Below are positions 26,582 to 34,184 of a DNA stretch of 64,000 nt, piece by piece. Position numbers and translations under genes: made by a program. The stretch's first letter is position 1, and the number at the start of each line of letters is the position of its first letter. The notes under the pieces are model-generated. The model saw only the letters and a list, made by a program, of their open reading frames with translations, ran no database searches and was not told the DNA's origin. Origin of the DNA: an uncultured Francisella sp. (GTDB lineage: Bacteria > Pseudomonadota > Gammaproteobacteria > Burkholderiales > Neisseriaceae); the NCBI GenBank assembly GCA_943913135.1, contig CALTVE010000002.1, forward strand, positions 1-64,000, written 5' to 3'.

Positions 26582-27856
26582 TTAGACCGTTGAAGCCATA
26601 TTGAAGATGGGCATATACATTGCCAACAAAATAAAGCCAATAAATACAGCCAAGACCACAATAATCATCGGTTCAAACACCGATGCTAAAGTGCTGGTCC
26701 TTCTGTCTACTTCATCTTCAAAATATTCAGCTGCTTTACTCATCATATCATCCAGGGTACCTGCTTCTTCACCTACCTCCGCCAATTGAACAAAAAGGGG
26801 AGGGAATAAACTACCTAAACTACGCATACTGCTTACCAGACTTTCCCCTTGACTCACCTGCGCTTCAATCTGATGCGTCGCCTTTTCAAATAAAACATTT
26901 TTTGCCCCCTTAGTAATCAATTGCAAAATTTCAGGCATCGGTAGACCCGCTCCATACAGGCTGGCAAAGGTACGCGCCCAGCGTGCGGTTTCTAAACGCT
27001 GTAAAATATAACCCACGACCGGTATCTTCATTAAAAACCGAGTCACTCTCTCTTTAAATGCCGGGCTATTGCGGTATCGATTGATAAACAGATAAACCGC
27101 AAGTGCAATTAAAGCAACAATTAACAGCCCCCACTTGATTAAAAAATCAGATAAGGCGATGACGAACACTGTAATTTGCGGCAAAGCGGCTCCCATCTCA
27201 TCGTACAAGCTCTTAAAGGCAGGCAAAATCCATATCAACATGAGCGTCATCACCACAAAAGCAACCACAATTACAAAAACAGGATAAATCAAAGCCTTAC
27301 GTACACTGCTAACCATCGCCGCCGATTTTTCTCGCTGTATGGAAATGCGGTCTAAAGAGTTTTCCAAAACCCCGCCGCCTTCACCAGCTTCTATCATGCC
27401 TAAATAAAGATTATCGAAATATTTAGGATAACGCGATAAAGCTTCGGTAAAAGATGAACCCTGCTCTACATCATTACGAATCGCCAAAACCATATTTGCC
27501 ATAGTACTATTAACGTTGCCACGACCAATAATCGTCAGCGCCTGGGTTAAAGTCAATCCTGCCTTTAACATAGAACCCAATTGTCGAGTAAAAACGGTAA
27601 TATCATGCGGCTTAATTTTGCGTGCTCTTCTTTTCCCTTGTTTCAAGCGGATAATCTTGACGTTTCGGTAAAGTAGCTGCCGCCGTGCATCCTGTTCATT
27701 GACTGCTTGAACTTCACCGCGTACTGTTTCATTATTAAGCTGGCTGGTTCCTTCAAATTGAAAAGTTTTCAATCGCCCCCCGCTGCGTCGCTTTGTATTG
27801 CTTGGTCGGTTTCTTGGGGGCACGTTAGGTCGTTTTCTCTGTCCTTGCTGCGCCAT
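26582..27856 (-). CDS. pilC: Type IV pilus inner-membrane platform protein PilC
   Basis: Polytopic GspF/PilC protein that links the PilB and PilT motors to pilus assembly. From the ATG at 27856 it is 424 residues; GAGAGGA sits seven bases upstream, better than the start 27 bp further up. Two T2SSF domains are visible (FTRQLGSMLKAGLTLTQAL in the first, FASLYGAGLPMPEILQ in the second), with three membrane helices. The N terminus is unusually basic and Arg/Asn/Pro rich (about residues 5-30) before the domain start. In operon after pilB. Confidence 0.95.
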   Translation of the reverse strand: MAQQGQRKRPNVPPRNRPSNTKRRSGGRLKTFQFEGTSQLNNETVRGEVQAVNEQDARRQLLYRNVKIIRLKQGKRRARKIKPHDITVFTRQLGSMLKAGLTLTQALTIIGRGNVNSTMANMVLAIRNDVEQGSSFTEALSRYPKYFDNLYLGMIEAGEGGGVLENSLDRISIQREKSAAMVSSVRKALIYPVFVIVVAFVVMTLMLIWILPAFKSLYDEMGAALPQITVFVIALSDFLIKWGLLIVALIALAVYLFINRYRNSPAFKERVTRFLMKIPVVGYILQRLETARWARTFASLYGAGLPMPEILQLITKGAKNVLFEKATHQIEAQVSQGESLVSSMRSLGSLFPPLFVQLAEVGEEAGTLDDMMSKAAEYFEDEVDRRTSTLASVFEPMIIVVLAVFIGFILLAMYMPIFNMASTV

Positions 27857-27884
27857 AGCTATCCTCTCTACTGGTAAAAACAAG

Positions 27885-29576
27885 CTAATTGGTAATCGAA
27901 GTCACTTCCTCTATCGAGGTAACCCCTTCTTTAATCTTCTCCAGGCCTGCTCTACGTAAGGTTCGCATACCTTCTTCTAAGGCAATGTTACGAATTTCTG
28001 TTTCATCCGCATCTTTTAAAATAGCTTTTTGAATACGATCGGTAACCGACATCATCTCAAAAATCCCCACCCGGCCTTTGTAACCTGTGTTTTTGCAATG
28101 TTTACAGCCAACAGGTTCATAAATACGCCATTCACCACGCAAATCTTCAGGAGTGAATTTAAGCTTATACAAAATTTCTTCCGGAAGACGGCGAATAGGT
28201 CTTTTGCATATTGGACAAAGCTTACGCACCAAACGCTGAGCAATAATCAGCAAAACAGAACTCGCTACGTTAAAAGGTTGTACCCCCATGTTGGTCAACC
28301 GGGTCAGGGAACCTGGGGCATCATTCGTATGTAAAGTAGAAAATACTAAGTGACCAGTCTGCGAAGCCTTCAAAGCAATATCCGCTGTTTCCAAATCACG
28401 AATCTCTCCTACCATGATGATATCAGGATCTTGGCGCAGAAAGGCTTTTAAAGCGCGAGCAAAATCTAAGCCTTGTTTTACATTCATATTGACTTGGTTG
28501 GTACCGGGTAAATTAATTTCCACCGGGTCTTCTACTGTAGAAATATTTACTTCTGGTTTATTAAGAAGGTTCAAACAATTATATAGAGTAACCGTTTTAC
28601 CAGAACCTGTAGGCCCAGTGACCAAAATCATCCCATAAGGTCGGTGAATCGTGTGTAACAACATTTCTTGTTCTTTTTCACTCATCCCCAATTGTTCTAA
28701 TTTTAAGAAGTTAACGGTATTGTCCAACACCCGCATAACAATTTTTTCACCAAAGGTGGTAGGCAAGGTACTTACCCGAAAATCTACCATTCTCTTGCGG
28801 CTTATTTTCAGTTTCATGTTGCCATCTTGCGGTATTCTCTTCTCCGAAATATCTAATTTAGACATCACCTTAATGCGGGAAGCAATCTTATCTTTAGTCA
28901 CCAACGGGGGTTGAACAATTTCTTTCAACACCCCATCCATACGAAAGCGAATACGGGCATAAAATTCATAAAATTCAAAATGAATATCAGAAGCCCCCGT
29001 TGCCACTGCATCTTGAATAATCTTATTTACAAATTTAGCAATTGGACCATCTTCGCTGGTACCATCGTCATGCATCATATTGACAGGATTAAATATTTCG
29101 TCCTTCTGCAGCTCCTGGAAAATACTGGTCGATTCACGCCGCACTTGATCAAAAGCCGCTGATAATGCATCATCTTCTGCTAAAACATAGCTTAAATCAT
29201 AGCCGGTAGGAAAAAATATCTTGCGATGCGCTGCTTCCAAAGTAGGATCAGAAACCGCCAGATACAAGCGATTCCCACGCTTATAAATAGGTAATACTCG
29301 GTTTTCAATCAGGTCATCATCATCGGCGAGACTTGCCTGATACAAGCTGGTATCGTATACGGTTAAATCAAAGATAGGATAGCCATAAATATCAGATAGA
29401 ATATTGGCCAATTCTTGCGGGCTTAAAGCTTGAAAATAGAAAAGCTGCGGCAACACACTTTGGCTTGCATCAGGATTTTCTTCCCTTTCTTTTTCATAAG
29501 CATTTCGGATCGCAGTGTATTGTTCATCAGTAATGTAATGTCCGCGCTTTAACAGATTCAATAAGCCCAAACTCAT
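27885..29576 (-). CDS. pilB: Type IV pilus extension ATPase PilB
   Basis: Hexameric GspE-type ATPase that powers pilus assembly from the cytoplasm. The 563-residue protein has the N-terminal MshEN domain (PQLFYFQALSPQELANIL), Walker A GPTGSGKT, Asp box VEDPVEI, Walker B with PDIIMVGEIRDLETA, His box HLVFSTLHTND and the zinc tetracysteine (CPIC...CKHC) near 445-485. First gene of pilB-pilC-pilD-coaE. Confidence 0.97.
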   Translation of the reverse strand: MSLGLLNLLKRGHYITDEQYTAIRNAYEKEREENPDASQSVLPQLFYFQALSPQELANILSDIYGYPIFDLTVYDTSLYQASLADDDDLIENRVLPIYKRGNRLYLAVSDPTLEAAHRKIFFPTGYDLSYVLAEDDALSAAFDQVRRESTSIFQELQKDEIFNPVNMMHDDGTSEDGPIAKFVNKIIQDAVATGASDIHFEFYEFYARIRFRMDGVLKEIVQPPLVTKDKIASRIKVMSKLDISEKRIPQDGNMKLKISRKRMVDFRVSTLPTTFGEKIVMRVLDNTVNFLKLEQLGMSEKEQEMLLHTIHRPYGMILVTGPTGSGKTVTLYNCLNLLNKPEVNISTVEDPVEINLPGTNQVNMNVKQGLDFARALKAFLRQDPDIIMVGEIRDLETADIALKASQTGHLVFSTLHTNDAPGSLTRLTNMGVQPFNVASSVLLIIAQRLVRKLCPICKRPIRRLPEEILYKLKFTPEDLRGEWRIYEPVGCKHCKNTGYKGRVGIFEMMSVTDRIQKAILKDADETEIRNIALEEGMRTLRRAGLEKIKEGVTSIEEVTSITN

Positions 29577-29706
29577 AGCTTTTATTATTCCCTTCTTTCA
29601 ACTTTACAAAGTGTAAAGAAAACCTGATCAAATAAGCATACTTCCTAGATAAATGGTAGCTTTGCGTGGATAAAAGCAGAAAAAAACACGCCTATTATAA
29701 TGAAAA

Positions 29707-29733
29707 AAGAGAGAGCGGAAACCACTCTCTCTT
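29707..29733 (-). terminator. Rho-independent terminator of the porin gene
   Basis: Nine-bp stem AAGAGAGAG/CTCTCTCTT (29707-29715 and 29725-29733) with a nine-base loop; on the minus strand it is followed by a run of T (the A-run 29703-29708). It lies 55 bp after the porin stop. Confidence 0.75.
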
Positions 29734-29760
29734 ATTAAGTGCTAATCACAAAATTTTTAT

Positions 29761-29793
29761 TAGAATTAAAATAGAATTAAAATAGAATTAAAA
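29761..29793. repeat. Three tandem copies of an 11-bp repeat at the porin 3' end
   Basis: TAGAATTAAAA occurs three times exactly (29761-29771, 29772-29782, 29783-29793). The copy nearest the gene contains the TAA stop of the porin, so the array begins inside the coding end and continues into the 3' untranslated region. Confidence 0.85.
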
Positions 29794-30957
29794 GCGGTGG
29801 CGTAAGCCCAAACCAAATGAGTATGCCTCAATTCGCTCGCGATTGCTCTTATATTTTTTATTGCTGTCGCTTCTAAAGTTATCGGTCACTTGGTCACGAA
29901 CTTCAGTCCAGCTCTTGGGTTTGTTTGTCCAGTAACCCAAACTTGCCAACACTGCAGTACGTTTGCTCAAGTTGTAATCCAAACCAGCAATAATTTGGCC
30001 GTATTTGTTTTTAACAGGGTTATCACTGTGACGCTCTTTTTCTTCACCGTACGACACAGAAATACGAGGTACCAAATTACCGGCAGTATAAGCAAAAGTC
30101 AACGCACCTTCAGTATTTTCCCAGTTAGAACCAACTTGACCACCCAAACCACTAACTAAGTTGCGAGAATTACGAGCACCCAAACCAGCGAAGATAGTAC
30201 CGTCATCATAACCAACTTCTAAGCCATGAACTTCTCCGTTCAAATCGTTACCATCCCCACTTACTTCTGCATTTCTGATGTTTTTATAGCCATAGTGCGC
30301 GAACCAACCCGCGTTTTCATAGCCCAAACCTACAGATAATACATCGCTATATTTGGTCACTGTGTTAACGACACCAGTTAATCCTTCAAAACCCCCGTTA
30401 TTTTCGTCCATATTTTCTTCTACTACAGCAGCTAAAGCAGAACGACGCGCTTGGTCTAAACGGTTGTTATCTTCTGGAGAATACAACACATTAAAAGAAA
30501 AACCAGACCAATTAGGAGAATCATAACGCACGCCAGTATAACGGCCACCGAAACGAGTATAATTAGCCAAAGTGCGGATACCGTTTCCTTGCCATGGATC
30601 CAGAGCTTCTAAGTCTGATTTGAATGTATCTTCTAAGTAACCAGCACGCAAAGTACCGAAGGCGCCAGAAAGACCAATAAAGCTTTCACGATCAGCCCAA
30701 CGGCTGTTTTTTGGAGAATTGTGGTCCAAAGAAATTTTTTGTTCTATTTGCCAGATAGCTTTTAAACCGCCGGAGAGTTCTTCTTCTCCTCTGAAGCCAA
30801 TGTAAGAGCCCCAGTCATTTACATCAGTAACGCTGTTGTCGAAGTGGTCAACTTTCGTGTATTCCAACCCGCCTTTGATATCGCCATACAAAGTAACTTC
30901 AGCAGCTGCTGCTAAAGGCAATGTAGAAAGCGCTAAAGCAAGTAACGTTTTTTTCAT
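29788..30957 (-). CDS. Gram-negative porin, Neisseria/Burkholderia type
   Basis: Trimeric 16-stranded outer-membrane porin for small hydrophilic solutes. The 389-residue protein has a clean signal peptide ending LAAAAEVTLYGDI, so mature protein starts at Glu, the first strand VTLYGDIKGGLEY and the conserved SYIGFRGEEELSGGLKAIWQIE, loop-3 region near DPWQGNG and a C-terminal strand ending in Phe (LGLRHRF), needed for BAM insertion. Charged loops are long, e.g. about residues 170-195. A GGAG site precedes the ATG; a 660-bp non-coding region lies upstream, suggesting heavy regulation. Confidence 0.93.
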   Translation of the reverse strand: MKKTLLALALSTLPLAAAAEVTLYGDIKGGLEYTKVDHFDNSVTDVNDWGSYIGFRGEEELSGGLKAIWQIEQKISLDHNSPKNSRWADRESFIGLSGAFGTLRAGYLEDTFKSDLEALDPWQGNGIRTLANYTRFGGRYTGVRYDSPNWSGFSFNVLYSPEDNNRLDQARRSALAAVVEENMDENNGGFEGLTGVVNTVTKYSDVLSVGLGYENAGWFAHYGYKNIRNAEVSGDGNDLNGEVHGLEVGYDDGTIFAGLGARNSRNLVSGLGGQVGSNWENTEGALTFAYTAGNLVPRISVSYGEEKERHSDNPVKNKYGQIIAGLDYNLSKRTAVLASLGYWTNKPKSWTEVRDQVTDNFRSDSNKKYKSNRERIEAYSFGLGLRHRF

Positions 30958-31619
30958 ATCATAACTCCATATCAGTTATCAATCGCTGCATCCCTCATAA
31001 AAACAACTAAAACTAACATGCGAAGAACGACAGCTTCCTGTATCTGTTTAATACGATCACCGACTTTACCACAATTAGCCCGCATCTCTCACGAGTTATC
31101 GCTTTTATTATGCGGGTTGGCCAAATTTTGTGTCTTATTAGCAACAGTATCTGTGATCACACAACAAAAGCTTCGCGCGGCTAATCTCAACGGCAGTCCA
31201 GCCCGTCAGCTCTGTTTCTCCTTAAATTTAGGCCTGTAAGGTGGCCTCCTCACACAATCAGCCTGATTGTGATCATACCATAATCCCTTAAAAATACCTC
31301 TTTTTTTGTTTGGGCCAACTCTTTTCTCCCCTAGCCTGTATAGGGCATCTCAATAGGAATAAAAAAATTAACTCATTGATTAAAAACATATTGTATTCAA
31401 AAATTAAAATGTTGTAAAAAGACAACAGAACCTTAACTCCAAATTTTTTTAAATATTCTTTAGACTCTAGTTTTTTAGTTTAGGACAAAACTTGCTAATT
31501 ACAAAAAGACTACTATAATGAACTCAGAGCGATTTATTTTTTTATGCAATCGATTTGCCTGATTTATTGCTTTATCTTTCTTCTACCCTCCGAGCAGGTG
31601 TCTTTTCAAGGATTTCCTT
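30958..31619. other. Long non-coding region upstream of porin and nadD
   Basis: No gene is supported in this 662-bp gap between divergent genes. Its left part is the porin leader and promoter. Two palindromes stand out: TGTGATCACA at 31152-31161 and a hairpin at 31253-31271 with a TGAT-N4-ATCA motif extending to 31275 (separate entry). The right part (about 31300-31600) is very AT-rich with no recognisable structure. Confidence 0.6.
31253..31275. promoter_or_regulatory. Palindromic operator candidate (FNR-like core)
   Basis: CACAATCA/TGATTGTG (31253-31260 and 31264-31271) is a perfect 8-bp inverted repeat around GCC. Overlapping it, TGATTGTGATCA (31264-31275) has the TGAT-N4-ATCA shape of an FNR/ANR site. 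It lies about 300 bp from the porin start and 345 bp from nadD, so a direct role is unproven. Confidence 0.3.
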
Positions 31620-32222
31620 TTGGCACGGCTGCGCTTAGGTTTTTTTGGAGGCAGTTTTAATCCACCGCATCTCGCCCACGTGGCCTTGGCCCGTTGTTTT
31701 ATCCCGTATTGCACTTTAGATTCTTTGTTTGTACTGCCAACAGGGCATTCTTACCATAAAGAAGCTGATATCGTTTCCAGTCAAGCTCGTTATGAAATGT
31801 GCCTTCTTGTTTTTTCTCACTTAGTGAACACTCAGGTAGAACATAGCGATATCGATAGAAAAGGGCCCACTTATACTGTAGACACCTTAAAAAGGTATCG
31901 CGTCCAGTATCCCTATGCTGATTTTTATTGGTTACTGGGCAGCGATGCCTTTTTACAATTGGAGCGCTGGCACGATTATCCACAGTTAATCACTTTTGCT
32001 ACTTTTGTCATCGCCCCACGCGATCACACTGATCATTTAATTATTTTAAAGCATGCGAATCAATTGCGCCCTTCCCCCTGCATTCGTATCCTGCCCTTTA
32101 CCCCAATGCCCTATAGCTCTTCTGAAATTCGTTCTGCCTTAAACAGGGGCGAAAACCACATTCTTGGACTAGACCCTAAGGTAGAAAACTACATTAGATC
32201 ACATCATTTGTACCATACTTAA
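31620..32222 (+). CDS. nadD: Nicotinate-nucleotide adenylyltransferase
   Basis: Adenylates nicotinate mononucleotide to deamido-NAD in NAD synthesis. The 200-residue protein has the nucleotidyltransferase motif GFFGGSFNPPHLAHVAL (the HxGH-like HLAH at about 17-20), YWLLGSDAFLQLERWHDY and the C-terminal PYSSSEIR. Start is a TTG, with AAGGA eight to ten bases upstream. First gene of nadD-rsfS-rlmH-hemB. Confidence 0.93.
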   Translation: MARLRLGFFGGSFNPPHLAHVALARCFIPYCTLDSLFVLPTGHSYHKEADIVSSQARYEMCLLVFSHLVNTQVEHSDIDRKGPTYTVDTLKRYRVQYPYADFYWLLGSDAFLQLERWHDYPQLITFATFVIAPRDHTDHLIILKHANQLRPSPCIRILPFTPMPYSSSEIRSALNRGENHILGLDPKVENYIRSHHLYHT

Positions 32223-32240
32223 CTTTAAAAGAGAGGTTAC

Positions 32241-32597
32241 ATGGAAACTGCCAACCACCGTTTAGAAATCATGACTAAAGTTGCAATAGATGCATTAAAA
32301 GATGTTAAAGGTGAAGACATTACTCTACTGAATATCAGATCTAAAAATGCTATTTTTTCCCGTCTTCTCCTTGCCAGCGGAAAAAGTTCGCGCCAGGTGC
32401 GGGCTTTAGGTGAAAGAGTGGCCCTCGCTTTAAAAGAAGCAGGGTTCGACGTTTTAGGGATAGAAGGCTTAGATAACGGCGAATGGGTGTTGGTAGATGG
32501 AGGAGATCTACTGATACACGCCATGCAAAAAGAAATTCGCGATTTTTACGATTTAGAAACTTTATGGTCTTCTGAAGACGCGCAAGAAACTGCATAA
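32241..32597 (+). CDS. rsfS: Ribosomal silencing factor RsfS
   Basis: Binds uL14 of the large subunit and blocks 50S-30S joining under starvation. The 118-residue protein shows the family pattern KGEDITLLNIRSKNAIF, ASGKSSRQVRALGERV and the highly conserved end of the domain EWVLVDGGDLLIHAM followed by RDFYDLETLWS. It sits 18 bp after nadD and 3 bp before rlmH. Confidence 0.95.
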   Translation: METANHRLEIMTKVAIDALKDVKGEDITLLNIRSKNAIFSRLLLASGKSSRQVRALGERVALALKEAGFDVLGIEGLDNGEWVLVDGGDLLIHAMQKEIRDFYDLETLWSSEDAQETA

Positions 32598-32600
32598 GAA

Positions 32601-33071
32601 ATGAAGATCACCGTTATTGCCCTTGGAAATAAAATGCCTACTTGGGTAGAAATGGCTGTACAAAATTATTTGAAACGCTTTCCACGCAATTACCCCATAG
32701 ACTTAAAAGAAATTAAAGCAGCCAAACGTGGTGCTTTTAGCCATAAAGACGTTCTTTTAAAAGAAGAAGAACAGAAAATTAAGGCCGTTCTCCCTAAAAA
32801 CAGTTTATTGATCAGCCTCGATGAACAGGGTAAACCAGTAAACAGTATGGAATTCGCCCATTATCTGTCCACCTGGGATAAAGAACAACAAAGTCCTTCT
32901 TTTGTAATCGGCAGCTCTGATGGTTTATCGATGGACTTAAAACAAAGCAGTGATTTAATATTAAAGTTATCGGATTTAACCTTACCGCACGCTTTAGCTC
33001 GAGTGCTTTTATTAGAGCAACTGTACCGGGCGATAAGCATTATTCATCATCACCCTTATCATCGAGAATAA
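32601..33071 (+). CDS. rlmH: 23S rRNA (pseudouridine1915-N3)-methyltransferase RlmH
   Basis: SPOUT methyltransferase acting on pseudouridine 1915 in helix 69 of 23S rRNA in the 70S ribosome. The 156-residue protein (E. coli 155) begins MKITVIALGNKMPTWVE, keeps the SAM-knot residues in SFVIGSSDGLSMDL (family usually IGGPEG, so SSDG is a variant) and ends with the diagnostic LARVLLLEQLYRAISI...HPYHRE. Confidence 0.93.
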   Translation: MKITVIALGNKMPTWVEMAVQNYLKRFPRNYPIDLKEIKAAKRGAFSHKDVLLKEEEQKIKAVLPKNSLLISLDEQGKPVNSMEFAHYLSTWDKEQQSPSFVIGSSDGLSMDLKQSSDLILKLSDLTLPHALARVLLLEQLYRAISIIHHHPYHRE

Positions 33072-33095
33072 GTTTTGCAAGTTTGGAGGACCACC

Positions 33096-34094
33096 ATGAG
33101 TTTTACTAGTTACTTTCGCTACCCTGAAGCTCGATTGCGCCGTTTACGCCAACATCCTTTTAGCCGCGCTCTGGTGCAAGAAAACCATCTATTAAAAGAG
33201 GATTTAATTTACCCTATGTTTGTGCAAGAAGGGCACAACTTAGCTACCCCTATCCCTTCTTTACCCGGAATTTCGGTGTTTTCGTTAGATCTCTTGCTAC
33301 AGGAAATAGAAACCCTCGCCCAATTAGGTATACGCGCTATTGCACTTTTCCCCCGTATCATGCAAGAAAAAAAGAGCTTAACCGGTGAAGAATCTTTTAA
33401 TGCGAAAGGTCTGGTGCAAAGGACAATACGGACTATTAAAAAAGCAGTGCCAGAAATAGGTATTATCGCTGATGTCGCCTTAGATCCTTATACCTCACAT
33501 GGTCAAGATGGTGTATTGAATGACAAAGGGTACATTTTGAACGACGAAAGTATTGCTATTTTGATCAAGCAGGCGCTTTCTTTAGCAGAAGCAGGAGCCG
33601 ATATCGTCGCCCCTAGCGACATGATGGATGGACGTATTGGGGCCATCCGACAGGCCTTTGAAAAAAATGCTTTTACTAATACTTTAATTCTTTCTTATGC
33701 CGCTAAATACGCCTCTTGTTTCTATGCTCCTTTTCGCGATGCAGTAGGTTCGGCGGCATACTTAAAAAGCGACAAAAAAAGCTATCAAATGGATCCAGCT
33801 AATCGCTATGAATCGCTGCACGAAGCCGCCTTAGACTTAAAAGAAGGGGCTGATATCTTGATGATAAAGCCGGGAATGCCTTACTTAGATATTCTTTCCT
33901 TAGTTAAAGAAACTTTTCACTGTCCTACTTTTGTTTATCAAGTTTCAGGGGAGTACGCAATGCTCAAAGCTGCCATTAATCAAGGTTTTTTACCAGAAAG
34001 AGAAAGTATTTTTGAATCTCTGATCGCCTTTAAGAGAGCAGGGGCTAATGCTATTTTCACCTACTTTGCTAAACAAATTGCTCCCCTTTTATAG
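33096..34094 (+). CDS. hemB: Porphobilinogen synthase (ALA dehydratase), Mg-type
   Basis: Condenses two 5-aminolevulinate molecules to porphobilinogen in heme synthesis. From the ATG at 33096, with GGAGG eight bases before it, the protein has 332 residues. Both Schiff-base lysines are visible (AAKYAS near 202 and MIKPGMPY near 256). The metal site reads DVALDPYTSHGQDG (from about 126), the Asp-rich form of the magnesium-dependent enzymes of Pseudomonas, without the zinc cysteines of E. coli. Lies at the end of the nadD-rsfS-rlmH run. Confidence 0.95.
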   Translation: MSFTSYFRYPEARLRRLRQHPFSRALVQENHLLKEDLIYPMFVQEGHNLATPIPSLPGISVFSLDLLLQEIETLAQLGIRAIALFPRIMQEKKSLTGEESFNAKGLVQRTIRTIKKAVPEIGIIADVALDPYTSHGQDGVLNDKGYILNDESIAILIKQALSLAEAGADIVAPSDMMDGRIGAIRQAFEKNAFTNTLILSYAAKYASCFYAPFRDAVGSAAYLKSDKKSYQMDPANRYESLHEAALDLKEGADILMIKPGMPYLDILSLVKETFHCPTFVYQVSGEYAMLKAAINQGFLPERESIFESLIAFKRAGANAIFTYFAKQIAPLL

Positions 34095-34184
34095 GACTTT
34101 TATAGGATTAATTTGATTCATTTATAGACAGAATAAAAGGTAATGGTAAGATGCCCCTTCAGCATCACAGTTAGGGACGCGCGC

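Noticed and set aside
31152..31161. TGTGATCACA as a CRP site.
   Set aside because: CRP half-sites need a six-base spacer; here they abut, so only a palindrome is reported.
31018..31239. 73-codon plus-strand frame upstream of nadD.
   Set aside because: Composition rich in Ser, Cys and Leu with no motif, lying over the porin control region; probably chance.
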